A stretch of DNA of 64,000 nt from Adineta steineri (Eukaryota > Rotifera > Eurotatoria > Adinetida > Adinetidae): contig CAJNOI010000273.1 of the NCBI GenBank assembly GCA_905250115.1, forward strand, positions 3,826-67,825, given 5' to 3'. The notes below the pieces were generated by a model. The model saw nothing but the letters and a program-made list of their open reading frames with translations, made no database searches and had not been told where the DNA came from. This document shows, piece after piece, positions 1 through 12,236 of the stretch. A program made the translations under genes and the position numbers. How positions within the stretch are numbered: the stretch's first letter is position 1; the number at the start of each line of letters is the position of its first letter.

Positions 1-2043
1 GTCTCATGAATATACCTGAATCCAATACATCACAGACTGTTGTGATGTTTTTGACAACGATGGACTGCCATCGATGTCTCTTAAATATACTTGATCGATA
101 TAAAATTATTGGTTTCACTTGTATTGTACGTCTTTGGCAGGAATATCAATAGGTTTCATGGTTGTGCTGAAAAATTACAAAAATGATTATATTGATAGAG
201 ATGATAGTACGAAAAACAAACGGTAAAAGAATGGTAAGTTTACTACAGAATTTCGAGCGCGACATGATAGCTTGATAACTTTATTTGTTGGTTGTATTTT
301 AGATTTTTCTATGTTTACTATCGAAAGCGTTTCTTCACGTCAACGTTTCTATTTAAGATACGTATCCTGAGGAGTTTTAATCCCCTTCTGTTTCTGTTCT
401 CATAGACAGTCTATTACTCAAGCGTTCTTCTTGGGCGTGAGTGTGCGTTTCTATGAGGTTTCCTCAGTTTCTATCGTTATATAAATAAATGTATTCTCAA
501 AGACTCGTGAGATCTGCACTCCTGAAAAAGACAATGGGGCACACACTATATATAATGATATGAATAGCAGTAATGTTACAGACCCGCTGTATCCGTGTTT
601 CAGTTTAAAGTTGAATGCTTTTTGTTTTCGAAACTCAAATTGAAATTAAACTGACCCTTTATATACTATTCCTGTAGTGATAAATGTATGAGGGCCCAAG
701 TCACTTACTAAGGGCTGGCATGTGATGATTGAAGTGTTTTATACGAATAAACATTTAGCGATTTAAACCGAGTCAAGCTAGTTTCTGATGGAACAATCAT
801 CGCTTAGTGTAATGATAAATGACGACTGTTACATCTCTATTCGACTTAGTATGAAGTGCGTTTTGTAAAATCTAAATTGTATTCGTCCCTTCATTCCAAC
901 TTAATAGAAGCGTACGTCACACGGTATTTTGTTGCATAGGATACTCATGGAGTTTTATTTTAGTACTTAAAATTAAGTTTAGTTGGTTAGAAAAATGACG
1001 AATCATATACGATTTTTTTATTTAAACTCAGATAAATTCAATCACTACTGAAGGCACAGCTTATAGGATATCTTTTTTCTATTTTTCATGAAAATATTTT
1101 GCAAAAATACCCACCATATCTTATTTGTGCTTTTTTCTCATATTCATATCATTAATAATAAAGGAAGATTGAGAATCAATCATGGATACCATACAAGCAA
1201 ATAAACGAAATAACTAATACTAATACTTGAGCTGAATAACAATAAATTCCCACTCAACTCTGTATATTTTCAGAAAAAAATCATACGATGATGTTACGAC
1301 TGAAATCATCTTGAATAAAAAAATGTTTATAGATAGTATAGAATCATTTAACTTTTTCGGTATCTTACCAGTGTAGAAATGGACGTTTTCGTTATTTAAC
1401 TTACACATGAATAGATATATTTCACATTATGTGATGTATTTACCTTTGTAAAACCATGTGCATTATTGGTGTAATATAATTGCAATGCGCAAACTGTGAT
1501 AAAAATGATACGAAAAAGAATATAAAACTAATGAAGCGTAAATGAAAGCGAATAGAATAGAACAGAATAGAATAGAAGAGAACGAAAAAAAATATAAAAA
1601 AATACTTTTAATCGCCGTCTGCGCTGCACATTCTACTATCCATTTAAAATAGAAAGAATGCAAGTGATTGATTATTTTAGAATTTTTCAATAAGATATTT
1701 TCTTAAACATCAACTATAATTCATATATGTTTCAATTTATATTAGTTAATGTTTTTTATATAAAGGTAAATTCTTATAAAACTATCTTAAATATATATAT
1801 TATTTTACGACAAATTTATGTTCAGATACTTATTCAAATGAAATTAAAATCTATTCTAATAATTCAAAGGTCTAAAAATAATTGTACAATTATGTTTATT
1901 TATCATTATCATATCTATTCTTATTAGTAAAATATATTGTATATTCAAAAGAAAAAAGAATCTTATAAATTGAAATTATTCGAACATTCAATACTAAAAT
2001 AAATAGCAACTAATTCTCTTTCAAACTGAAATTACTAGCAAAG

Positions 2044-2096
2044 GTGTGTGTGTGGGTGTGAATGAAGAAACCACCAATGCCCAACCCACACCCACA
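2044..2096. repeat. GT-rich/AC-rich short palindrome (family member)
   Basis: A GTGTGTGTGGGTGTG stretch is followed after about 25 nt by CCCAACCCACACCCACA, giving an imperfect inverted repeat. On the minus strand it reads AATCTTGTGGGTGTGGG, the same head sequence seen at 3669, 36519, 38815, 48783 and 53526. This is a dispersed short repeat. It resembles the TGTGGG-type telomere unit reported for bdelloids, but that link is inference. Confidence 0.5.
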
Positions 2097-3668
2097 AGAT
2101 TTCTGTATAATATTACATAGAGAAATTTATCAGCAGGTTTACGACTTATGATCCGTCTAAAACTAGCTTTGATAGATATAGAATAAATTCTGCATCAGAT
2201 CAAGCAATTTTCGAGCAGAATCGCCAATCGAAAAGGCGAGCGGGGTTCAGTGTTTTTATGGATGCAAATGAATATGAGTGTGGCTGTAAACCTTCTTCAA
2301 GCTCTATACCCACACCTTCATTAAAAAATATCAAATCTTTTGGTGAGTTTACATAGTTTATCATAATTAAATAATTTATATAGTATTGTAGTATAATCTT
2401 TTTCATTCAAAAAAACATTTTTTTAAATTCAAACTTTCGATAAATTATTTGATTAAAAATAAAAAAAGTGTAAGTTTAGTAGTACGTGAATAACACAAGT
2501 ATACGAACGTTCTTCTCAGAGATCAAGTTCATTTCCATTTATTTTTATTACTCATAGAAAAAATTCGACATGCAAATAGAATGTCCATAAGTATGAAATT
2601 CGAAATATGTTTGAAAAAAAAATAAAAAGTAGGATAAAAACCAATTTCATTAAAATAATAATTCAAATATTTACATATCATCTCTAATCTATTACAAAGA
2701 TGAATAATTAAAAAACATACGCAATACATTAAAGTAATATAAAAGATTTTTTTTCTTCATATTAATTTTTCACACATTTTACAAAATGAAAAACAAAACT
2801 GAAGTTTTTGTCAAAAAAAATTTAAAGATCTCTCGAAATGTTAATTTATTTTTTGACTAAAAACAGGAGATAAAATAATTAATATCATTTCCATTCGAAA
2901 CTGTTGTGATATTAAACAATACATAACAAATGTTATAAATAATGAAAAGAATTATGATAAATCTCAGAAGTTTTCTAATTTCGAATATGAAATTAAAATT
3001 TTTTTATCAATACCATTTGTAACTAACAAAAACATCTTGAAGAAGCTCAATAAATACAGTACATAATTTTATTAAAACAAGCATTGTTATTGTTTTACAT
3101 TTCGTCTTTACAATTTGATGATGAATTTATTGATAAATAATGATAACGAATACTTAATATTAATAATTTACTAAATATTACTAGAATAATAAGAGGAGAG
3201 ATGTTTAAAAATAATATTGCCATTATTTCAAATGACATCTTTTCTAAAAGGAATTCCCATTACTGAACTTATCTAATAAATTGTTTTACTAGAATTTATT
3301 CGATATAAATTCGGTAGAACTAATAGTACATGTGATAATACTAATATAATACATCATATTAAATAATTTGGTGTAATCAATAAACATACTAATATTATTG
3401 TATAAGAATATTTAACAACTATTTCTTTAGGTTTCGATGTTATTGTATAACAAATCTAAAAGAATATTGTTTTTAATTTATTTTTTATTTTTAAATAAAT
3501 CAAAACTTACAATAGGAAGAAGACAGGTTAACTATATTGCAATTAAAATAATATTTCAATGAACTATTTCAAAATCTATTTAAATTTGTCACGGATCAAC
3601 AAATGAATTTGGATCATGAATTATGTAAAAAATATAATGAAATTGTTCTATCAAAAAAATGCAACATT

Positions 3669-3732
3669 TGGGTGTGGGTTTCCATTGTTCATTTGTATCC
3701 ACACCTTGATTCATCCCACAACCACCCTCAAA
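3669..3732. repeat. GT-rich/AC-rich short palindrome (family member)
   Basis: GGGTGTGGGTTTCC on the left faces CCACAACCACCCTCAAA on the right. The minus-strand head reads TTTGAGGGTGGTTGTGGG and is preceded by a TATTTTTTAATAAAG run that recurs next to the copy at about 2322. No coding meaning is likely. Confidence 0.5.
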
Positions 3733-4244
3733 CTTTATTAAAAAATATTTTTTACTCTCTCCAAGAATAATGTTATTCAAAAATTATCAAAAAAAAATGT
3801 GTGTAATGAATGAATTCTTACAAAAAAGAATGATTAAGTATACATGAATCTGTTCACGTGATGTTTTCTTTTAATTTCATTAATAAAACAAGATCACATA
3901 ACTGATAAGATTTTCAACTTCGATTGAAGAAATATTGCAATTTTAGATGTGATGAAAGAAGAAAAGAACAGAATATTTGATGAGAATAAAAATCATAGAC
4001 ATATCAGAATTTTTTTCTATAACAAATGTATATAAAATAACCATTTCAATACACTTAAATGAATAAGTCAATTAAATAAAAAGAATATATTTTTGACTTC
4101 AGGCACCCAGACATGTGTTAAGAGAAACAGTTTTATGCTCTTTCAGCTAAAAGAGAAATGTAAGAAGTAATGGAGAAAAAACAGTAAAGAAAAATTATTC
4201 TTTATTGTGCACACTTTATTTTTTCATTCATCACACAAAACATA

Positions 4245-7200
4245 ATGCGATCAATCATTGTCTTGTTTTGCATTATATCTCTTTCATCTGTAAAGGGTTT
4301 GTTACATTATCTATTTTCACTTGACTCTATCATAATATAAATGAACTGTATAGGACAGACTACACAACTACCTAATTATTCTTGTACTGAAAATAATGCC
4401 TCTATTCAGTTCACATTATCTTCATCAGCTCATTCAGCATGGAATCCAACATCAAGTTGCTCTTTACAACAATGTAATACAAGCTTGAATGGTAACAATA
4501 ATTGTCTTTCATCATCAACACCTTGTTTTGATTATCGAACAATAAATAATATTAGTTATTGTGCACCTGGTATTTTATGTTCAATATTAGAAAGATGTAA
4601 TAATATTACACAAACATGCTCATCAAATAATTCAGTATGCGTTGTTAATTCATGTTGTTCACCGCAAGCAGTATGTTTACCATTCTTAGCAACATACATG
4701 TGTAAAACAGGTATTAATATATATTATTTACATTTGAGACTTCATCATACTCAACTAGAACAATTCATTTTATTCATAGTTGTGGATAAAGTATCATTCA
4801 TTTGCATAATATCTCTGTCGAATGATACTTTTCTTGTTGTAAAGAGTAATGTAATAGATAAACTAAGATAGATGTGTGATATCCATTGTTAATTAACAAG
4901 AGAAACGAAAGAGTGATGAAGAACTGAAGTATGTTAAAGTGTTGAGTTTAATTATTAAATGAGACATTAATACAATTTCATATATATTTTAGTTCGTAGA
5001 ATACAAGATTATAGGTTTAAAATAATTTAATACGTCCTTTTGTGTTTGAGCTGACATATTTTCTATATAGAACAAATTTTTGTGTTTACATCCATTGCAT
5101 TAGATAGCAAAATATTATATATGAATAGATTAAAGTATACAAATCGTTATGATAGATTATCTCAAGTAAAATTTGTATTTTATTTGATTTCATATTCGTA
5201 TTTATTCCTACTTTTTCTGTTAATATTGTAGTTGTTCTATTAATATAAATTTATAGTTATGTTAGGTGTAGTTCAAGAGACTTTGTTGCTCATCAATATT
5301 AAACTTGTTGTAAAATAAATGAGTCATCTGAGATGCAATCTAGGAGCAAATTATATGTGAAGGTGAATCAGTTCTAATAGAGAACCTACGATTAATGTTC
5401 TGTGATTAGCAGTCATCTCATTTATGCTGTCTGGACTGATGAGATGATCTAGTGAACTATACAATTAGACATTAGATACTATCTTTATCTTCAGATTAGT
5501 CTTTTATATCATATCTGAAACATTTGTAAAAAAATTTTTCTATAATAGTTTTCATTACATAAGGTATGTGAATAGAGAACTGCCGAAAAGTTATTTTTGT
5601 GCTAATAAATTTAAGTAAAACATTTGATTAGATATGAAACATTACTCAGAATAGAGTCGAAAAAAACTAAATAGGTGAATTTATGTAAATTAATGGAGAA
5701 CTAATAACGAGTTGATAGTGAATTATGAGAGACTCCAGAATTAATCACTCAATTTCTCATTAGTTTATGTTGTATATCAGTTTCAATGATGAATGCTATA
5801 TCAATCTTTTCATACCTATATATTGATCATAGTAAAAACAAATGTTATTAAAAATTCATTATTTTGATTATGATGTCCAAAGAACTATGAAAAAGTTGAT
5901 ACAAAGTTTATACTTTTCATTCTATTGAATATCTGTCAATCGTAGCTTGTAAAATTTGTAGAGAGACGAAAAACACCTCAGTCAGTGTAATTAGTACAGT
6001 GATTAATTCGAGACAGGCATCTTTTATAATATTGATTGAGATAACAGAGAGAATAGAAAACTGGAGATGTGATAATGATATGTGAAGAGATTTTTTGTAA
6101 TACATTTTATTAATATTCTCTGTCTACATAAGTTTGAAATGACATAAAACAGACATCAGATGACTGCTGATTTTAGAATAAAGAAAAACATTGTACAAGA
6201 ATAATGAATGTTGAGTGTTTAGTGATCTAATGTTGTGTTGTCTAAATATATAAAAATGTAACTTGTAGGATGGTTTTCTACTGGCAATATGACTAGTGGA
6301 CGATATTGGCACACAGCATCTGTATTATCAAATGGAAAAGTATTAGTTACTGGCGGATACTATGGTAGCGCTTCAAATAGTGCTGAATTGTATGATCCAT
6401 CAACAGGTATTTGGACAACTACTGGCAACATGATTATTACACGAAGTGGCCACACAGCATCTATATTATTAAATGGAAAAGTATTAGTTACTGGTGGATA
6501 CAATGGTAGTAGTTATTTAAATAGTGCTGAATTGTATGATCCATCAACAAGTACTTGGACAACTACTGGTATCATGACTAATGCACGATGGTTTCACACA
6601 GCATCTGTGTTATCAAATAGAAAAGTATTAGTTACTGGTGGATATGGTAATTTAAATAGTGCTGAGCTGTATGATCCATCAACAGGTACTTGGACAGCTA
6701 CTGGTAGCATGACTACTGCACGAGTTGATCACACAGCATCTGTATTATCAAATGGAAAAGTATTAGTTACTGGCGGATACTATGGTAGCGCTTCAAATAG
6801 TGCTGAATTGTATGATCCATCAACAGGTATTTGGACAACTACTGGCAACATGATTATTACACGAAGTGGCCACACAGCATCTATATTATTAAATGGAAAA
6901 GTATTAGTTACTGGTGGATACAATGGTAGTAGTTATTTAAATAGTGCTGAATTGTATGATCCATCAACAGGTATTTGGATAGCTACTGGTAGCATGATTA
7001 ATGCACGAAGTGCCCACACAGCATCTGTATTATCAAATGGAAAAGTATTAGTTACTGATGGAGGCGTCAATGGTAGTATTGCTTTAAATAGTGCTGAGTT
7101 GTATGATCCATCAACAAGTACTTGGACAACTACTAGTAACTTGAATAATGCACGCTATGCTCACACAGCATCTGTGTTATCAAATGGCAAAGTATTAGTT

Positions 7201-7254
7201 ACTGGTGGTACACCTAATGGGAATATTGCTTTGAATACTGCAGAATTATATTAA
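4245..7254 (+). CDS. Kelch copy A: secreted Cys-rich plus 7-kelch protein
   Basis: Three-exon model: 4245-4296, 4354-4710 and 6269-7254, closing in frame at 464 aa. Exon 1 is a signal peptide (MRSIIVLFCIISLSSVKG). Exon 2 is a Cys-rich segment of about 119 aa containing many cysteines and NxT/S sites (for example CFDYRTINN and SCCSPQAVCLPF). Exon 3 carries seven kelch-like repeats of about 46 aa with the core HTASVLSNGKVLVTGG ... SAELYDPSTGTW; the stop follows directly after AELY at the end of a blade. Both junctions after exons 1 and 2 are phase 1. Intron 2 is 1558 nt, about 30 times the usual intron here. Such kelch repeats fold as an extracellular or cytoplasmic beta-propeller; the signal peptide makes this one secreted. 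Ligand unknown. Copies B and C are paralogues. An alternative is that the kelch exon is a separate gene, but the phase fit and its conservation in copy B argue for one gene. Confidence 0.75.
6310..6969 (+). repeat. Perfect internal duplication in kelch copy A
   Basis: Bases 6310-6549 (240 nt) are identical to 6730-6969, an offset of exactly 420 nt (three kelch repeats). The neighbouring repeats differ by many substitutions. The identity therefore reflects a recent unequal exchange or gene conversion that raised the kelch count from four to seven. Confidence 0.85.
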
Positions 7255-8261
7255 TTATTTCAAACAAATTAACTTTTAGTCATTTTATTCTTTTTCTTAC
7301 AAGTAGTTTAAATTCCAAACAATACTTTAGTTAGAAGAATTTTCATTTTAGAACGTCCGCGAATTATTTCCTTCCATATTTTTACTGAATTATCACATAT
7401 TATAATAGTTGATCTCAAATAAAAATAAATACCGTTGTTTTTTTACTGTTGTAGATTAATTTCTTAGAATTAACAAAAGTTATTACTGATACTATAACTT
7501 TGATTATCCTTTCAAATGTTTTCTTAGTTTGACACGGTGCAGCTTATTATAAGATTTAACTGTTCTAATAGCATTCATCGGATTTAGAATGCATACGATC
7601 CTTGAAACATTTCACTTACCGAAAGGCTTCGAGGTAAATTCATAAATACGCCACAGATTAATATATCTGTAAATAACAACAACAGTAAATCTACAAATAT
7701 ATCAATGTACGGCATAATATGAATGTAGATGCGTGAAACAAAATACCGTTATTAAACTTATCTGTTTTTCGGTACAATTATGCATTTCAACGAGAGTGAA
7801 CGGATCAATAGAGAAGATCTATCAGATACTTCTGTTGAATTTGTTAAAATTTGGCTTTAAGATCATATTGTGGATCTTTCATTTATAACATCTTACTTCA
7901 AAAGATGTTCTTCGTATTCTACTTTTTATGTTTAGTATAATAAAACTTTGTGAGTAGATTATCTGATTTCCTTATCAACGAATTAGATCGTAATATTTCG
8001 ATAACGTTTCTCCTCATTGTTCATCCATTCTCATCTTATTTCGAATTCCAGTTAGAACATAATAATCTTCTTTTCACAATGGTAAATTTTGATAAACAGA
8101 CTTTTAGCTTGTCATCTTTTTCTATTTTTGTAAAAGATTCTTTGTTTTTCCATACCTTCAAAAACTTTACTTATAGCTTAGTAATGAAGTTTGCAAAAGT
8201 TTTATTTTTTATATGAAAACATATTACAAATATAGGTTGGTAAAAGCAATAATCATTTCAA
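7255..8261. other. 3' flank of kelch copy A, no gene
   Basis: No supported gene. The region aligns by eye with the 3' flanks of copy B (19846-20680) and of copy C (33563 down to about 32875 on the minus strand), for example around AGGCTTCGAGGTAA. The duplicated unit therefore includes roughly 600-700 bp beyond the stop codon. Confidence 0.6.
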
Positions 8262-9425
8262 TTAATTTGAAATGTTACTTTCAAATAATTGTAAATATTT
8301 TTGTCTAATACCATCATTCTTTTCCCATTCAAATTGAAATGTATCTTGTTTTGGTACACGATTTCTAACATAATCTGCTTTTTGACAATATTCTTTTAAT
8401 TTATTTAATAACTGAGTTCGTGTTCGATATCGATGTTGTTCATTTGGATAAAGTTCTGTATAAGCTAATCGATCAGGTACAATAGGTATGCAACCAGCTC
8501 TACAAGCTTCTAACATTGCAACACCAAAGAATTCATGTTGAGCTGTTGATACAACAACATCTCCTTCAATTAATAATTGTTCATATTCAGATTTTGATTG
8601 TGCAAAACCCCAATGACGAATATAATTCGATGGTATTTTATTTAAAATTTCTGAAAATATTCCTGGACATTCACCATATGATTGACCAAGAATAATTAAA
8701 GAAAATGTTAATGAATATATTTCATATAGTTCAAGAATAACAGAAAAAAATGTTTCAGGATCTTTATCATGTTCCCAACGATGCGGCCAAACAATACATA
8801 ATGGTCCTGTTTTATCAGTTTTAATCTTCAAAAGAAAAAAGATTATTTTTTATTTAGATCAAAGAAAATAATTTACTTCAATTGGTATTAATGATTTCTC
8901 TAATGGATAATATAAAACTTGTGATTTACTTTCGATTGTTTGTCGAATTTGTTGTATATTTGCTTTAGGTGATGGAATTCGATTAAGGAATGGTCCAAGT
9001 TTATCAAGAAATGTATTTAAATTATAAAATGAATTAAATAAACAAATATCAGTAACTAGAGCTGTTAAAATTTGATTATAACCATATTGAAAATCTCGTT
9101 GTTCTTGTTTTTCATTTTGTTTTGGATAAGCTAAATCATTTTCATGAAAATATATTATTTTCTTTAATGAACGAAGATCACTACGAAGCGATATCAATTC
9201 ACTTAGATTAGTTATTGATGAACAAAATAAATATTTCAGTGAATTATTTTCATTTTTAGGTATTAAATCTGAAAGAATTAATGATGAACATCTTGCACGC
9301 CATGGCCATTTTGTACCTGGTAATGTTACTAAGATTGAACGAGGAGATAACGTACGATGAAGAAGATCTATTAATGAACGATGAGAACCATCATAGAATG
9401 CTTCGATTAATAGAATATCACACAT
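8262..9425 (-). CDS. GTDC1: tRNA-queuosine alpha-mannosyltransferase (GTDC1/QTMAN)
   Basis: Two exons, 9425-8877 and 8825-8262, with a 51-nt GTAAAT...GAAG intron; 370 aa. The first exon carries the DUF3524-type N-terminal domain: DILLIEAFYDGSHRSLIDLL, then TKWPWRAR, a YFHEN motif and RDFQYGYNQI. The second exon carries the glycosyltransferase group 1 domain: VWPHRWEHDKDPETFF and the nucleotide-sugar region EFFGVAMLEACRAG. These match the family that mannosylates queuosine in cytosolic tRNA-Asp. The spacer present between the two halves of the vertebrate protein is almost absent here, so the enzyme is compact. The start codon lies directly after TTTCTCTCTCTAG, a 3' splice acceptor with no obvious donor nearby, which suggests trans-splicing of the leader. 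Neighbour CCDC6 lies upstream on the same strand. Confidence 0.93.
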
Positions 9426-10100
9426 CTAGAGAGAGAAAAAATGTATACATACATCTAATCATAATTGATAGTTAGTTGTTAAAGTAGAGATCTGCGGGAC
9501 AGCTTCGAATCCCAAAATATCCCGTCCCGCGGGACATTCGGAATTGTTGTTGTAATTTTTTATTTATACAAAACAATGAGCATTATTCAGTATTATCTTC
9601 GAGAATTCTTCATAGCGAGATCTATTTTCGATTTTATCCAGTTGAAATCAATTTAAATTGGATGAATTTCAAAAGATATTCACGCTAAATAGGACAGGAA
9701 TAGTGAGTACTTATAGACTGTAAGCCTTCTCAGAACTCTTTTCGAGTTCTAGTCCAACAGTTTAAAGTTGAAAAAGATACTAGAGCAGTTTAATCTGATA
9801 TCTGAAAGCAACAAGATATATTCTTTTGGGAATAATGACTATAATTAATCGATTCTTTGACAATTGGCAAAATTTGGAAACCTCCACTTATCATCTATTT
9901 CTATCAACTCGCAGACATAACCAATCTATCTAAAATTCTTCTATTGATTTCTTAACAGATTATTCATATTTATTTTACAATCTGTTAATATCATTCAAAA
10001 ATAAAATATTTATAGACTAGTATCAATTTTATTTTACTTAATTACAATTACTATACAAATAAAAGGTAAGAGAATATATTTCTATATAAAACCGTATATG
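9426..10100. other. Intergenic, with a hAT-like terminus
   Basis: No gene is seen. At 9488-9534 a GC-rich hairpin (GCGGGAC ... GTCCCGC) begins with AGAGATCTGCGGGAC, the style of hAT transposon ends. A matching opposite end was not found within this interval, so it may be a solo or eroded terminus. Confidence 0.4.
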
Positions 10101-11821
10101 TTATTCCATATTATTATTATCATCTTCGAAATTATTTGATGGTAATCTTGTTCGCTGAGCATATTCATTATTTTGATTAATGGTAAATGCTGGACTTGAT
10201 GCTGTTCTTGACCGAGCTAAATTATGTAGAGATGACGATGATGATGAACTTGTTCGTGTTTGTTTATATTTTGAATTTGATTTCATTTTTTGATTTAAAG
10301 CTCGTTCTTCATCCATTTCAAGTGATGATTCACTTTCACTTAATTGTCTATAGAGTTGTTCTCGACGATCAACTTCAAGTTGTAATTTTCTTTGTAAACG
10401 TAAATTTTCATCTTTAGCATTTTGTTCTTCTAAAAGAATTTCTTGCATTTTTTTCTGATAATTTTCTTGTTGTACTGATAATTGTTGACGAAGTTCTTCA
10501 ACTTCACGTTTTAATCGTTGAGCATAATCATTATTGGATGCAAAATGACGATTTGATGAATTTGTTTCAAATAATGAATTTGATCGAATATTCAATCGTT
10601 CATTTGTTGTTAAATTAGTTGAAGAAGTTGGATTACTACTCTAAAATACATTAAATTTTATTATATGTTATAGTGACATGATAGACAGACATTTTTGCAC
10701 GTCGTACTTCTATTGAAATGCTACCATGGTATTTTTCATGGGTAAAAATTTCATCTCATCCTCTGGTACAGAACTTTATCTACATTCCTGCGATAATATA
10801 ATGCCAGAGCCTTAGACTAAACCCTGACCGTATCATCTGATCATAGTAACCACTGAGTGCAAAACTGACAATACTAAATCATACTCCCAATCAAAGTTTT
10901 GTTGTATGATGACTAGAACCTCATACACACTCTTCGTTTATACATCAATTATCAAAATTAAATATAAATAAATATTTACTGTATTATATGGATGAGATTG
11001 TTGAATTTGTAAGTGAAGTAATTTTTTATCCGTTTCTAATTTTTCCATTCTTTTCCATAGACGATTCACTAAAGATTCTTGTTCTTTTTCTAATGTATTT
11101 TCTAATTCAATTTTTTCTCGTTTTAATTGTTCCTAAAAGAAGGAAAAAAAACAATTCTGATAATGAAAAAGTAAATAATATTTACTAAAGTATTTTGTTT
11201 ATTAGTAGTTTCAGCTTCTAATCGATTAATTCTTTTCATTAATTGACTGATTTGTGAAGCTTGTTCTCGTTCCAATGATTGTTCTAATGACTGTTTTTCT
11301 TCACGAATTTGTTGTAACTTTTTTGATAAATCATTTGTTAAAAATTCTTCTTCACGTTCATAATTATTAGCTAAAGTTTCTTTTTCTTTTTTTAATTCTT
11401 GAATTTTTTTAAAAAGTGTATTCGAAATAAATTCTTCTTCTTGTTCAGTTTTAACTTGCATATTAACACTTGCACTTCAAAACAAAAAAAGATTATTTAT
11501 ATATAAAAATATTTTTTGTATCAACAAACTGTTTTAATTGTTTGATTTCTTGTTGTGAAGATTTTAAACGTAATTTAAATGTTTGAACTTCAATATTAAG
11601 AACACGATTTTCTTGTGTTAATGAATCAATACGTTTCATTAAATGTTCACAACTTAATTTTGATTCATTAGTATTTCTCGTTGAAGAATCAGCTACAGAT
11701 GAAACATCTGATTCATATTCACTATCATTTATCATCGACTGAATAATACTAAATAAAAAATATAGATTAAATATTTTATTCAAAAAAAAACATTAATATA
11801 TATTTACTTTTCATTGCTCAT
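10101..11821 (-). CDS. CCDC6: CCDC6 homologue, long coiled-coil protein
   Basis: Five exons: 11821-11808, 11748-11530, 11474-11186, 11132-10980 and 10640-10101. They close in frame at 404 aa. Nearly the whole protein is coiled coil. Diagnostic CCDC6 blocks are [66 protein letters not shown] and [15 protein letters not shown]. The C-terminal tail is Ser/Asn-rich and shorter than the proline-rich tail of the human protein. CCDC6 is a cytosolic/nuclear scaffold linked in vertebrates to the DNA-damage checkpoint and protein phosphatase 4; its function in this animal is inferred only. The donor of intron 2 is GTTTGT, chosen because it restores the conserved ASVxxQ block. An acceptor-like TTTCTAG lies 13 nt before the start. 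Confidence 0.93.
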
Positions 11822-12236
11822 GATGAATTGACTAGAAATTTTATAGGAACATGAAGTTTTTGCTCAATAGAATGCATACGATACCGAATGGTTTATAATC
11901 CGACATTTATATCTACTTTCATGATTTGGCATATAATACATTAATGCACTTTGATAGAATTTACTAAAAATTTGCAAAAAAAGATTATTTAAATATAAAA
12001 TATTGAAATATTTTAAAAAAATTAAAATATTTTTAAACGATATTAGCGACATGGTATTTATTGGATGATGGACACTGCCAGCGTTTTTGTTTTCCTTTGT
12101 ATTATACGAAATAGAAAATGATTCGTTATAATTTTCAATAGATAATAATAATAATCATTACGATAAAAAAACTTACCTTGTTATTCTAGATCATAGCAAT
12201 ACTCTTTATTTATTCTCAATTTAAGCCGCTTTATCA
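11822..12236. other. Divergent intergenic region CCDC6/ERp44
   Basis: 415 bp between two genes transcribed away from each other, so it should hold both promoters. No clear TATA box or other motif was recognised. A short minus-strand reading frame in it has no homology that I recognise. Confidence 0.5.

Larger units (their letters stand above)
1..4244. other. AT-rich non-coding stretch
   Basis: No gene is supported here. Short reading frames are present, but none has a recognisable domain, splice structure or composition unlike the surrounding AT-rich DNA. Three short GT-rich/AC-rich inverted motifs lie at about 2044-2096, 2275-2322 and 3669-3732; they belong to the dispersed family described under repeats. 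From about 3815 the sequence becomes alignable to the region upstream of kelch copy B (from about 16370), so the left edge of that segmental duplication lies near 3.8 kb. Confidence 0.6.

Noticed and set aside
1463-1690. Minus-strand hydrophobic reading frame of 75 codons
   Set aside because: Phe/Ile/Ser-rich composition expected from AT-rich DNA, no splice context, no recognised motif.
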